Shown one piece after another: positions 24,009 through 32,253 of a stretch of 32,253 bases of DNA. The stretch spans positions 1 to 32,253 of the forward strand of contig CAYWWK010000022.1 in NCBI GenBank assembly GCA_964462135.1, read 5' to 3'. The notes beneath the pieces are model-generated. The model was not told the origin of the DNA and ran no database searches. It was given only the letters and a program-made list of their open reading frames with translations. Positions within the stretch are counted from its first letter, which is position 1. The number at the start of each line of letters is the position of its first letter. Both the position numbers and the translations under genes were made by a program. The stretch comes from MGBC163016 sp964462135 (GTDB lineage Bacteria; Actinomycetota; Coriobacteriia; Coriobacteriales; Eggerthellaceae).

Positions 24009-24139
24009 CTGAATTCGAATGCTGTGAACCGTTGACGATGAGGGGCTGTTGATTTCCAGCAGGAGGCTCCGAAGAGCCCGCTCGGCGAAGGGACTCCGGG
24101 AACTGAAGTTGCAGGGACCCTCAAGCAGGATCAGAGGTG

Positions 24140-26149
24140 TCAGGAAAGGCAATCCTTCAACGTGGAAATGAGCTCATGGACATCCAGGGGCTTGGTGATG
24201 CGGCCACTCATCCCCGCCTCTTCCGCAGTTTGAAGGGCCTCGTCGAACACATCGGCCGTCACGGCAAGAATGGGGACGTTCTGCGCATCAGGATGGTCCA
24301 TGCTGCGTATCCTGCGGGCCGCCTCATCACCATTCATGCGCGGCATCCGCATGTCAAGCATGACCACATCGTAGTGGTCTGGACCCTTCACCCGAACGCT
24401 CTCCACCGCGTCCTCGCCATCAGCAGCCTCATCAACCGCGAATCCATGTCTGTTCAAAACGCGCTTGAGCACTTCGCGAGACAATTCATCATCATCAGCG
24501 ATGAGCGCATGCCGCCCACTGAAATCGTAGACCTCGGGCATCGCATCCTGGCGGGATGGAGCGCCGACGTCTTGATGCTTGTCCTGGCGTTCCTCGGCCA
24601 CATCATCAATCGGTCTGCAGTCATTCGATCTGCAGGAAGCTTCCCCATCGCTCTGATCCACCAATTCAAGGGGGATGGTGATGGTGAAGATGGTGCCTTC
24701 GCCCTCCTCGCTCTCCACATTGATGGCGCCTCCCATGAGCTCAACGAGGCTCTTCGTGATGGTCATGCCAAGACCCGTGCCTTCCGCATGGGGCATGCTG
24801 TCAGATTGCGCGCGCTCAAAGGGCTCGAAGATGCGCGGCAGGAACGAACGGGGCATCCCGCAGCCCGTGTCCTGCACACGGAAGACGAACATGCCATAGC
24901 CCTTCGTCGCACGGTCACGCTCAGACACCGTGAACGTCACGTGACCCCCCGGCGACGTGAACTTGATGGCGTTCCCCAGGACATTCACGAGGATCTGGGA
25001 CAGACGCGTCCTGTCTGCCACGATGCGATCATGCACGATGCCGCTTGCATCAAGCGTGAAGAGGATGTCCTTGCGTTCGGCTTCACCCGAGAAGAGCGTT
25101 CCGGTTGCCTCCACGAACTGCACCAGTGACAGAGGATGGCAGGTGATGGACATCTTCCCGCTTTCGATCTTGCTCACATCCAGGATCTCGTTCACCAGTT
25201 CAAGCAGATGTGCGCTTGACATGAGGATCTTGTCCAGGCAATCCTTCACGCAATCCTTGTCATCCAGGCATTCCAAGGCGATGTTCGCAAAACCCGTTAT
25301 GGCATTCATAGGCGTGCGGAAGTCATGGGACATGTTCGCCAAGAACGCCGATTTGGCCTTGCTGCTTTGCTCTGCCAGATCAAGTGCAGTCTGGAGCGCC
25401 TTCTTCTGTCGACGGAGAAGTCGCGTCCGATCAGCGTTCTTCTCCTCCACCTCGTGGAGCTGCGTGGTGTCTTCGATGAGCCCAAAGGCGAAACGGTCGG
25501 TGCTGCCCATATGGCCCAGACTGATCTTCAGCCATCGGCCGTTCGACAGCTGACCGGTGACAAGCAGGCTGTTCGCCCTTCCTGCCTTGAATGACATCAT
25601 CTGTTCGCGCACATCATCGTCGGTTTCATCGCCGAAGAGATGCCGCACGAATTCCACGAAGCTGATGTAGCGTGTGTCCAACCCCGTCAGGTCACAGGCA
25701 GGAGCAGTAAGCAGAATGAACCGCCTTCGCAGATCATAGAAGAAGATGCCGGCCTTCATCTTCTTCAGGGACGGGTGGGCTTGGCTGACCCATTGGGTAA
25801 CCGTTTGGACGAAGAAACCACAATGCCCGTACTCTATAGGGAAGACGGACACGTGCAGGAATTCGGAAAGCACTGGGGATGCGGCTTCGAATTCGCTGGC
25901 CACGCTGTCGAACGCGGCTGCTGAGAAGTAGTCGAGCCACGTGGTGTCATCATTCGGCCAGAGCCTGTAGATGTCCTTGCCCACCAAGGATTCAACGGTG
26001 GAGCCCGTCAGCGATGCCATGGCAGGGTTCAGGAACTCGTAGGAGATCCCCACGGGAGTGCCGCAGTCATCGGTATTGACTTGCGCGATACTGAATGGCT
26101 GGGTACTTTGATCAAAGATCTTATGGCAAGTTGTCAGCAACTCTTCCAT
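24140..26149 (-). CDS. Cytosolic hybrid histidine kinase (PAS, HisKA, HATPase, receiver)
   Basis: The 669-residue protein lacks transmembrane segments. An N-terminal PAS-like region (about 1-110, SYEFLNPAMASLTG) and a second sensor-like region (about 130-230) precede a HisKA domain. The phosphoacceptor is His 275 in NMSHDFRTPMN. The HATPase shows NVLGNAIKF, DTGCGM and GTGLGM. A linker leads to a receiver domain with the acidic pocket at about 552-554 (ADDDE), phospho-Asp 599 in LDMRMP, and Lys 653. No output domain is visible, so phosphorelay to another protein is expected. The ATG at 26149 has GAGGG 5 nt upstream; a TTG four codons earlier is possible. It stands alone on its strand. Confidence 0.92.
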   Translation of the reverse strand: MEELLTTCHKIFDQSTQPFSIAQVNTDDCGTPVGISYEFLNPAMASLTGSTVESLVGKDIYRLWPNDDTTWLDYFSAAAFDSVASEFEAASPVLSEFLHVSVFPIEYGHCGFFVQTVTQWVSQAHPSLKKMKAGIFFYDLRRRFILLTAPACDLTGLDTRYISFVEFVRHLFGDETDDDVREQMMSFKAGRANSLLVTGQLSNGRWLKISLGHMGSTDRFAFGLIEDTTQLHEVEEKNADRTRLLRRQKKALQTALDLAEQSSKAKSAFLANMSHDFRTPMNAITGFANIALECLDDKDCVKDCLDKILMSSAHLLELVNEILDVSKIESGKMSITCHPLSLVQFVEATGTLFSGEAERKDILFTLDASGIVHDRIVADRTRLSQILVNVLGNAIKFTSPGGHVTFTVSERDRATKGYGMFVFRVQDTGCGMPRSFLPRIFEPFERAQSDSMPHAEGTGLGMTITKSLVELMGGAINVESEEGEGTIFTITIPLELVDQSDGEASCRSNDCRPIDDVAEERQDKHQDVGAPSRQDAMPEVYDFSGRHALIADDDELSREVLKRVLNRHGFAVDEAADGEDAVESVRVKGPDHYDVVMLDMRMPRMNGDEAARRIRSMDHPDAQNVPILAVTADVFDEALQTAEEAGMSGRITKPLDVHELISTLKDCLS

Positions 26150-26180
26150 AGTCACCCTCAAGGTCAGTCATCTTTTCGCT

Positions 26181-26186
26181 ATTATA
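26181..26186 (-). promoter_or_regulatory. -10 box of the hybrid kinase gene
   Basis: A perfect TATAAT on the minus strand lies 31 nt before the ATG. The surrounding gap (26162-26387) is unusually AT-rich for this window. The -35 region is weak. Confidence 0.5.
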
Positions 26187-26387
26187 GCAGTTTTACGGGT
26201 GTTTTCATCATATATAACTCAATTAGTTAGCTTTATTTTCACCGTCTGGACAGAGACTCGCGCTCTTGAGACGGTTCTGAAGACGCCCAAGATATCGGCT
26301 AGGTTTCCTTTCGGTAGCCATGAATGCCTGCCGGGAAAAGCAGTATGCAACTTGCGTATCATCAACGCAGGATCGCAATGATCGGCA

Positions 26388-27065
26388 ATGGGGCGTCCAG
26401 CGCCTGCGTGGGAAGCTGGTATCGTGGGGAAGCATAAGCTGCATAGGATAACCGCTGATGAGGAGATAGGGTACTTCGCGCCGAAGACATGGGAGTTCTG
26501 GCGCGCCATCATCGCTGCCTTCTGCATCTGCACCATCGTAGGGCATTGGCTGGAGTTGCTCTACTGCATCATCATGGATGCGCTTTTCGGCATCGTGGCG
26601 CCTGATTACGTCGTATGGAACGATCCGTGGTATCACCCCTATTGGGTCTATGGCATCGGTGCGGTGGCCATGACGCTGGTCATCGAACCCCTGAAGGAAT
26701 ACATCGTCGTGCGATGCAAGACGCTTTGGGGAGCATTGCTGGCAACGTTCGTCATCACGGTCATCCTGAGCATGGTCCTTGAGCTGGTGATTGGCCTTCT
26801 GGTCAACCAGCCCGATGAATTCGGAAAGTATCCCTTCTGGGACAATTCCCAACTGCCCTTCAATGTCCTTGGGCAGGCGTGGCTGGTCAACGATGTGTTC
26901 ATCGGGTTGGTGGCCGTGCTGTACGTCTGGCTTCTCTACCCACTCATCTGTGAGATGTTCGGCCATATGCGCCCTCGGGTCGCGAACTGGCTCCTTGGAT
27001 TCATCGTCATCGCCTTCGCAGCTTGCTGTACCCTGTCATACTTGAAGCTTTGGCTGGGATTCTAG
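26388..27065 (+). CDS. CmpB-like putative ABC-transporter type IV membrane protein
   Basis: The 225-residue protein has about five transmembrane helices and the pattern of the CmpB-like family (PF06541). That pattern is GHWLELLYCIIMDALFG near the start, NDPWYHPYWVYGIGA after the second helix, and a later LELVIGLLV segment. The family is named a putative ABC transporter component, but no ATPase is adjacent, and its function is unknown. The start is uncertain: ATG at 26388 has a weak site; GTG at 26424 has GGGAAG 8 nt upstream. The stop overlaps the ribosome site of the phosphotransferase-like gene, so the two form an operon. Confidence 0.78.
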   Translation: MGRPAPAWEAGIVGKHKLHRITADEEIGYFAPKTWEFWRAIIAAFCICTIVGHWLELLYCIIMDALFGIVAPDYVVWNDPWYHPYWVYGIGAVAMTLVIEPLKEYIVVRCKTLWGALLATFVITVILSMVLELVIGLLVNQPDEFGKYPFWDNSQLPFNVLGQAWLVNDVFIGLVAVLYVWLLYPLICEMFGHMRPRVANWLLGFIVIAFAACCTLSYLKLWLGF

Positions 27066-27074
27066 GAGCAATCT

Positions 27075-28157
27075 TTGGACTCATGGGAAAGCTGCCAGCG
27101 CAGCGCAGCGCGATATCTCGCAGATAATATCGAATTGCGGGGCTTGGTGGGAGCCTCCCCTCACGATGAGCTCACGCTCCACCCCTTGGGAGAGGGCGAG
27201 CATAACGTGAACTTCTGGTTCTGCGTTCCTGATGGGGCCGCATCAAGGCCCCCAGAGCCCAAGAGGGCTTCAAGCAAAAGCGTATCGCAGCGCTATGTGC
27301 TGCGCGTGAACGTACTGCCCCAACCTTTCCATGCCTGCCAAGTGCGCTATGAATCCGATGCGCTCAAGGCGGTGGCCTCTTCGGGATGCACCCCGATGCC
27401 CATCTACGTGGACAGTTCTTCGAAGGCTCCCGGCGAAGGAGTGCTCGTGGAGACGTTCTGCCCGGGGAGGCAGCTTGATTTCGACCATCTTCGCCAAGGT
27501 GACCTTGAACGCTGCGCTGCCATTCTGGCAGATATCCATAGCGTGCCCGTCGGTCCCGACACTCCCCTCTTCCAACCTCACGATCCCCTGCAGGAGCTCT
27601 TCGACGAATGCCTTGAGCGTTTCAGGATCTACCGTGCATCGCCCTTCGAGGATGCCCGCATCACACGCTGGGTTGACCGACTGACCACCTTGACCTCTAA
27701 CGCCATTGATGCAGCAGGACACGCCCCGCACGAAGCGCATATCGTGAACACCGAAACACTGGCGTCCCACTTCCTCTTGGGCGAAGGAGAACGCGCCGGG
27801 TGGTTCGTCGATTGGGAACGGCCCATCATCGGAGAAGTCGCTCAAGACCTGGCTTTCTTCCTGGCACCTACCACCACCTTCTGGGACAGTTCCTTCCTGT
27901 TCCCGAAGAAGGATATCGGTGCCTTTCTCACCCTGTACTGGGATGCAGTGGACAGCCGTTTCCAGCCGGGCGCCTTCGATCAGCGTTTTTCGGCCTGGCT
28001 GAAGGTGTCAGTCCTTCGCGCCGTGGCATGGTGTTGCAAGGCGCTCATCCGCTATGGAGGCGAAGGAGGCCACACCACGGTCAAGGCAGCCGAGAAGCTG
28101 CCGATCTATCTTTCTGACGAGTTTCTTGAGATGCTGCTTCGGGAATGCTTCTCCTGA
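27075..28157 (+). CDS. APH-fold phosphotransferase-like protein with NTE catalytic loop
   Basis: The 360-residue soluble protein resembles the aminoglycoside/choline kinase superfamily. It has an N-lobe glycine segment (LGEGEHNVNFWF), the strand RYVLRVNV with a possible ATP-side residue, and the metal motif DWERPIIGEVAQDLAFFL, equivalent to DFG. The catalytic loop, usually HGDxxxxN, reads NTETLASHFLL: the catalytic Asp is Glu, and the Mg-binding Asn is His. Related proteins have an NTE-type loop, so the first change may be a family trait. The start is TTG with AGGAG 6 nt upstream, inside the end of the CmpB-like gene. Substrate is unknown, and it may be a pseudokinase. Confidence 0.78.
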   Translation: MDSWESCQRSAARYLADNIELRGLVGASPHDELTLHPLGEGEHNVNFWFCVPDGAASRPPEPKRASSKSVSQRYVLRVNVLPQPFHACQVRYESDALKAVASSGCTPMPIYVDSSSKAPGEGVLVETFCPGRQLDFDHLRQGDLERCAAILADIHSVPVGPDTPLFQPHDPLQELFDECLERFRIYRASPFEDARITRWVDRLTTLTSNAIDAAGHAPHEAHIVNTETLASHFLLGEGERAGWFVDWERPIIGEVAQDLAFFLAPTTTFWDSSFLFPKKDIGAFLTLYWDAVDSRFQPGAFDQRFSAWLKVSVLRAVAWCCKALIRYGGEGGHTTVKAAEKLPIYLSDEFLEMLLRECFS

Positions 28158-28193
28158 CGTGCAGAGCAGAGGGGACGTGCCGTAATCCCTCAT

Positions 28194-29021
28194 TCAAGCG
28201 GGGCAGGTGCAGGCGGCACGGAATTCCTCACGCAGGGCATCCCCAATACCAAGCTGCTCACGCACGAATGCGTCAATGCCTCCATAGCGTTTACTGACGG
28301 CCTCCAGGAACGCCTCCAAATTCTGACGGCGCGCCCGGTGATCGTTGACCAACTGGAGCGCCAAGCGTTCATCACCCTTGGCGATGCGAAGGAACTTGGC
28401 GTAGGTCTCCTGGAAACGGGTGTCGCGCGAAGCGTTGGTGAACAGGTAATCTTCAAGGATGTCAGCGAAGCTTGCGCCCAGCACCGTCAGCACCAAGAGC
28501 GTCATGACGCCCGTGCGGTCCTTCCCGCCGCTGCAATGCTGGTAAACCGCCAGCCCATTGGTGGTGCGGGCGATAGTCTGGGCAAGGCACTCGCGCATCT
28601 GCGCCACCGTGCGGGGATTCGTCAAAGACCGGTAGAAGTCATCGGGGTCGCACGCCACATCCCGACCGACCTTCTGGCCCGCCACAGCACCTACCTCGTA
28701 TTCGATACCCACCTTCTCCTTGTCGTAGAAGGGAATGTGCAGGTAATCAACGTTCGGATGCCGTGGATTGGGTTTGGCTTCCACTTCCCAGCCGCAGCGC
28801 AGATCGATCACGCAGGTTATGGCAAGCTCTTCGAAGAGCACGCGCCTGTCTGCAGCCGTGGCTCCTGACAACGCAGCCCCACGAAATATCAATCCCGGCT
28901 TGACCACGCGATTCCCATAGACGGGGATACCGCCCAAGTCCCGCACGTTGTCGACGCCCTCCAAGGAGAGAGCGCGCTTGGCGGCCTTGGCCGCATTCGA
29001 TGCATGGATGATGTCTACCAT
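28194..29021 (-). CDS. Tyrosine/serine phosphatase family protein (PTP fold)
   Basis: The 275-residue protein has the Y_phosphatase3-type organisation. NVRDLGGIPVYGNRVVKPGLIFRG near the start is followed by VIDLRCGWEVE and the P-loop HCSGGKDRTG (residues 162-171, Cys 163, Arg 169). These enzymes use a Cys nucleophile and can act on phosphoproteins or phosphoinositides. No signal peptide is seen. The start at 29021 was chosen because the conserved part begins there; an open frame to 29234 lacks support. TATACT lies 7 nt upstream, and GAGG between box and ATG is too close for a normal site. It is convergent with the phosphotransferase-like gene, 36 bp apart. Confidence 0.88.
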   Translation of the reverse strand: MVDIIHASNAAKAAKRALSLEGVDNVRDLGGIPVYGNRVVKPGLIFRGAALSGATAADRRVLFEELAITCVIDLRCGWEVEAKPNPRHPNVDYLHIPFYDKEKVGIEYEVGAVAGQKVGRDVACDPDDFYRSLTNPRTVAQMRECLAQTIARTTNGLAVYQHCSGGKDRTGVMTLLVLTVLGASFADILEDYLFTNASRDTRFQETYAKFLRIAKGDERLALQLVNDHRARRQNLEAFLEAVSKRYGGIDAFVREQLGIGDALREEFRAACTCPA

Positions 29022-29028
29022 GTGCCTC

Positions 29029-29034
29029 AGTATA
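29029..29034 (-). promoter_or_regulatory. -10 box close to the phosphatase start
   Basis: On the minus strand TATACT is followed by seven bases (GAGGCAC) and the ATG. The -35 at 17 bp is GCGGCA, 3 of 6. A leaderless or very short leader is implied. Confidence 0.42.
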
Positions 29035-29157
29035 ACAGGGGCTTGAGGCATTGCCGCAGTAAGGATCGCAGCCTCTTCGTAACGGGAGCCGTTGCACGGT
29101 GAGCGTACGGTTCGCATTGCTCCGGCGTGGTCTGCATCACCTTTGCAGCGGAAGCCG

Positions 29158-30335
29158 TCACGATCGGTTCGACCCGTCATCCCTCCTTGAGATGGCAAGC
29201 ACTCCGAGCGAGCACGCAAACCCAACCGCTGCAACTGCCACCATGATCCATATCACCGGTACCAGACCGATGGCATCCCCCAGCGCGCCCAGAAGCGGAG
29301 AGGCCACCCCACCCACGCAGACCGCAACACCAAAAGACAGGCCCGATGCCATGCCAAGATGCTCCGGCAGATAGGACTGGCCCAGTGCCACTGCTGAGGG
29401 ATTGAAGAGGTTCACGCATACCGCCAGTACCAAGACGATGCCCACGCAGAGCCACAGGTTGCCTGACATCACGAAGATGATGAGGGATGCAGTCATAGCG
29501 GCAAAGCAAAGCACCATGAGACGCGGTGTGGGTATTCGATGCGAGGCGAATCCTGAAGCCGCCGTTGCCACTGCGCCTGCAATGGAAAACGCCGTGATCA
29601 GCAATGAGGACGCATCTTCCGATGAGCCGAAGACGGTGATCAGGAACAGGGGGAAGAAACTGGTCACCCCATAGAACACGACAGAACGGACGGAAAGCGC
29701 GCCTAAAACGACAGAGAAGGCGCCCCAGCGGTCGCGGTGATCCCCTGATGCATCCGCCGCCTCCTCACGAAGGCCGAACTGCTTGAATCGGCGATTGAAG
29801 GTAAGCAGGAGCGCTGCATAGGGAAGACAGATTGCCAGATAGACCAGCGTGCCAGGCAGCCCGAACAGGCTGATGGCCACAACGCTGATGATGGGTCCCA
29901 GACAGAATCCCACCTGCCCTCCCACCGAGAACACCGACATGCTGACTGCCTTGTCGGCACCGCCCGTCAGGTTCGCCAGACGCGCACCCTCGGGATGGAG
30001 CATGGCATTGCCAATACCGCTGACCATAGCCGCCGCGACCACCAGCGGGTAGGCTTCAAGGACACCTACCAACGCAATGCCGATGCCAGCCAAGGCAACA
30101 CCCAGCGCCATGAGCCAAGGACGTGCGACACGGTCGCCCAACCAACCGAAAAGCGGCTGGATAACGGCAGAGGCGATGTTCGATGCCAGCACCAACGAGG
30201 TTATCTGCACGTATGAATATCCCACCTGAAGAGCCAGGAACGGAAGTACGGAAGCGAGTCCCCCTTGAGCTGCATCCACGCAGATATGTCCACCCATCAG
30301 AAGATAGGGGAGCTTGTTCGGCAGTCGTTTCATAT
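29158..30335 (-). CDS. Fsr-like MFS transporter
   Basis: The 392-residue protein has about 12 hydrophobic helices and features of the fosmidomycin-resistance (Fsr) subgroup of MFS exporters. These include GGLASVLPFLALQVGYSY in the first helices and the MLHPEGARLANLTG segment in the middle of the first half. GQVGFCLGPIISVVAI follows. It probably exports small toxic compounds; the substrate is unknown. The start at 30335 fits the family; an in-frame Met at 30408 adds 24 residues rich in Cys and His that do not look like a transporter start. No clear ribosome site is present. It is divergent from the BceR-like regulator gene, with a dyad between them. Confidence 0.85.
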
Positions 30336-30358
30336 CAACAATGGTAACGCGAAACCAG

Positions 30359-30407
30359 TGACAGAGATGACAGGAGACGCAGATGACAATATCCCTGTCC
30401 TCTGTCA
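30359..30407. promoter_or_regulatory. Inverted repeat between the Fsr-like and two-component genes
   Basis: TGACAGAGATGACAGG (30359-30374) faces CCTGTCCTCTGTCA (30394-30407). The arms share TGACAGAG and GACAGG in inverted orientation, separated by 19 bp. The site lies upstream of both divergent starts, so it is a candidate operator for the adjacent response regulator. Confidence 0.45.
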
Positions 30408-30448
30408 TCCTCCCTACACTGATCCCCCTCTTCCGCCAGCTTTTCGGG

Positions 30449-30454
30449 TATCAT
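30449..30454 (+). promoter_or_regulatory. -10 box close to the response regulator start
   Basis: TATCAT is followed by eight bases and the ATG at 30463. There is no ribosome site and no good -35 box. A leader of a few bases at most is implied. Confidence 0.35.
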
Positions 30455-30462
30455 TTCGGTCC

Positions 30463-31155
30463 ATGGATACCATATTCATCGTGGAAGATGACATTGCCCT
30501 TCGCGAAGAGCTGACCCGGTTGCTCACCCTTCAGGGCTACGCACCCCGATGCTGTGAGCGATTCGACCAGGCGGCTCAGGAAGCCTTGGCATGCCAAGCC
30601 TGCTGCGTCGTGCTTGACTTGAGGCTGCCTGGTGCGGACGGTTTGACCATCTGTCGGGACATTCGCGCATCTTCTGCTGTTCCCATCATCATGCTGACCT
30701 CTTCCACCAGCGAATTCGATGAAGTCATGGCCTTGGGCCTGGGCGCGAACGATTTCGTCACGAAGCCCTACCGGCCAGCCGTTCTCCTTGCCCGGATCCA
30801 GGCGGTCCTGCGCAACGTTGGTGCCGGCAACCAGGCGGGAAACACCCTTGAATGCGAAGGGGTACGCCTTGATTGCGACCGCGCCACCATCAGCTACGAA
30901 GGTGCATCCACCGAACTGTCCCGCAATGAGATGCGCATCCTTGCGCTGCTCCTGCGCAATGCGGGCCGCATCGTCTCTCGCCAAGACATCATGTGCGATC
31001 TTTGGGAATCCGATGAATTCGTGGACGACAACACCTTGACCGTGAACGTGAATCGCCTGCGCCGGGCTCTTGAGCGCATCGGCGTGCCGCCAGAATTCAT
31101 CAGGACAAGCCGCGGGATCGGCTATTCGGCCGGAGACACCGAAAGGGCTTCCTAG
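30463..31155 (+). CDS. OmpR-family response regulator, BceR-like
   Basis: The 230-residue protein has an N-terminal receiver domain (VEDD at 7-10, phospho-Asp 52 in LDLRLPGADG, FVTKPY with the conserved Lys). A C-terminal winged-helix DNA-binding domain follows (LSRNEMRILALLLRNAGRIVSRQ to RTSRGIGY). It pairs with the intramembrane-sensing kinase whose ATG follows its stop directly (TAG then ATG). Such pairs usually sense cell-wall antibiotics and control detoxifying ABC transporters. The start at 30463 begins the receiver strand exactly; an upstream open frame to 30265 runs through the promoter region. Confidence 0.92.
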   Translation: MDTIFIVEDDIALREELTRLLTLQGYAPRCCERFDQAAQEALACQACCVVLDLRLPGADGLTICRDIRASSAVPIIMLTSSTSEFDEVMALGLGANDFVTKPYRPAVLLARIQAVLRNVGAGNQAGNTLECEGVRLDCDRATISYEGASTELSRNEMRILALLLRNAGRIVSRQDIMCDLWESDEFVDDNTLTVNVNRLRRALERIGVPPEFIRTSRGIGYSAGDTERAS

Positions 31156-32178
31156 ATGCGCGTGTTCACCTTCACGCATTATCTGCGCGATCACTGGTGC
31201 ACGCTGTTCCTGGGAGCATTCTGCCTGTTCGGAATCGCCGTTATGCTGGCAGTGATGGGTCTTTCCGTTGAGGCCATCGGCCTTGCGGCCTTCTTCATAC
31301 TGATCCTTCTCATCGCGGGCCTCCTTGTTGACTTCAACCGTCGCAGGATCTTCTGGCAGCAGATACAGGAGACGGTGGAGAGGGCAGCGCGACCCGGAGA
31401 TATGACTGCCTTCGTGGAGGAACCTGCCTTCTTGGAGGGGGGGCTCGCCTTCGATGCGCTTGAGAAGCTGACGCTCCTCTCGAATGGCATGCTTTCAGCG
31501 GCCCAAGAAGACACGCAGGCTTACCGGGAATACATAGAGCTTTGGATCCATGAAACGAAAACACCCCTCGCCGCAGCGAAGCTGATGGTTCAACGCATGC
31601 AGGGTGAGGATGCATCCGTCCTGTCCAACCAGCTTGAGCGCATCGAACGGCAGATCGATCAGGCCCTGTACTATGCCCGCAGCACCGCCGTGGAGAACGA
31701 TTACGAAATCAGAGAGGTGGCCTTGGCGAACCTGTGTCGGGAAGCCTGCAAGCGCAATGCCCGTTTCCTGACCGAGAAGCACTGCGTCCCCACCTTCGAC
31801 ATCCCAGAAACCCTTGAGGTGCTCACCGATGAACCGTGGATGCTGTTCATGCTGGGACAGATCATAGCAAATGCGGCAAAATACGGTGCCCGCAGCATTC
31901 GCTTCTCTGCGACGGTGGAAGAAGAGGGCACTCCTCGCGAGTGCACGACGCTGTCCATAGCCGATGACGGCTGCGGAATATCAGAGGCGGACATGCCTCG
32001 CATCTTCGATCGTGGCTTCACGGGCACCAATGGGCGCACCAGCGGCACTGCCACGGGAATGGGACTGTACCTGGTGGCGAAGATGTGCGATTCCCTTGGG
32101 CTGGGAGTTCAGGCAACGAGCGAAGAGGACGCGGGTACACGCATCCTGTTCACGTTCCCCCATAACCGACGCCCCTGA
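31156..32178 (+). CDS. Intramembrane-sensing (BceS-like) histidine kinase
   Basis: The 340-residue protein has two N-terminal helices (about 15-35 and 39-59) with almost no external loop. The hallmark H-box is WIHETKTPLAA (His 132). QIIANAAKYG (N-box), DDGCGIS (G1) and TGMGLYL (G2) complete the kinase core. This is the layout of BceS/GraS-type kinases that sense antibiotic stress through a partner ABC permease. No BceAB-type transporter is in the window; the terminal repeat begins 31 bp after the stop. The gene abuts the regulator gene without a gap. Confidence 0.92.
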   Translation: MRVFTFTHYLRDHWCTLFLGAFCLFGIAVMLAVMGLSVEAIGLAAFFILILLIAGLLVDFNRRRIFWQQIQETVERAARPGDMTAFVEEPAFLEGGLAFDALEKLTLLSNGMLSAAQEDTQAYREYIELWIHETKTPLAAAKLMVQRMQGEDASVLSNQLERIERQIDQALYYARSTAVENDYEIREVALANLCREACKRNARFLTEKHCVPTFDIPETLEVLTDEPWMLFMLGQIIANAAKYGARSIRFSATVEEEGTPRECTTLSIADDGCGISEADMPRIFDRGFTGTNGRTSGTATGMGLYLVAKMCDSLGLGVQATSEEDAGTRILFTFPHNRRP

Positions 32179-32208
32179 GCGCCTTTCACGCCCCCCCCTC
32201 GATCCGAG

Positions 32209-32253
32209 CCGTAGACCAGCTATCATAAGTCAAGCCCCAATTCAGGGTCTTTC
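32209..32253. repeat. Right copy of 45-bp terminal inverted repeat
   Basis: This is the exact reverse complement of bases 10-54. Just inside it, bases 32195-32208 contain TCGATCCGAGC, the complement of the GCTCGGATCGA half of the dispersed repeat. The gap from the kinase stop to the window end holds no ORF. Confidence 0.9.

Noticed and set aside
24137..25129. 330-residue plus-strand ORF
   Set aside because: It is antisense to the hybrid histidine kinase, whose kinase and receiver motifs are complete on the minus strand.
1..32253. CRISPR array, tRNA, rRNA or prophage genes
   Set aside because: No regularly spaced repeats, no cloverleaf-type sequence that I could recognise by eye, and no phage structural genes. 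A tRNA search was not run.

Overview
The window reads as a GC-rich bacterial chromosomal fragment, most likely from an anaerobic gut or oral actinobacterium of the class Coriobacteriia (Eggerthellaceae-like). This is inference from high GC at codon third positions, a stand-alone TrpB-like tryptophan synthase, a lar cluster, an OPT transporter, tandem YhgE/Pip proteins, several starts that lack a Shine-Dalgarno sequence but have a -10 box 6-8 nt upstream, and MFS and lipoprotein families common in that class. No rRNA, tRNA, CRISPR array, transposase or phage gene was seen. Both window ends carry the same 45-bp sequence in inverted orientation (10-54 and 32209-32253), so the window may be a whole contig that broke in a repeat.

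Layout. 107-1623 (minus): YgjP-like metallopeptidase and rsmI, overlapping by 4 bp. 1843-2577 (plus): secreted sortase-like protein. 2808-5364 (minus): metNIQ methionine ABC importer, with cysK (5544-6470) upstream. 6580-8615 (plus): a tryptophan-regulated unit with promoter, a 27-codon leader peptide containing three tandem Trp codons, a strong attenuator terminator, a TrpB2-type tryptophan synthase beta chain, and a small membrane protein. 8769-9563 (minus): GH25 lysozyme-like lipoprotein. 9834-12948 (minus): OPT transporter followed by a DHA2-type MFS transporter. 13057-13536 (minus): YbaK deacylase. 13654-18037 (minus): a probable transcription unit of secreted cyclophilin, larE, larB, a compact larC1 and a rhamnulose-1-phosphate aldolase with a long disordered tail.

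18208-19164 (plus) is a CorA-family channel. 19188-23937 (minus) holds two overlapping YhgE/Pip membrane proteins, and 24140-26149 (minus) a soluble hybrid histidine kinase. 26388-28157 (plus) pairs a CmpB-like membrane protein with an APH-fold kinase-like protein. 28194-29021 (minus) is a secreted-type PTP-fold phosphatase family member without a visible signal peptide. 29158-30335 (minus) is an Fsr-like MFS exporter, divergent from a BceRS-like two-component system (30463-32178, plus) that ends just before the right terminal repeat.

Working together: methionine uptake, cysteine synthesis and tryptophan synthesis from serine and indole form a sulfur and aromatic amino-acid block. The lar genes make the nickel-pincer cofactor, but no larA or LarC2 lies here. 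The right half is dominated by envelope and stress functions. Intergenic gaps carry recurrent palindromes, including a 25-bp unit present exactly twice, with a diverged copy inside the coding tail of the aldolase gene. The most distinctive observations are the Trp leader and attenuator, the tailed RhaD, and the reduced LarC1.
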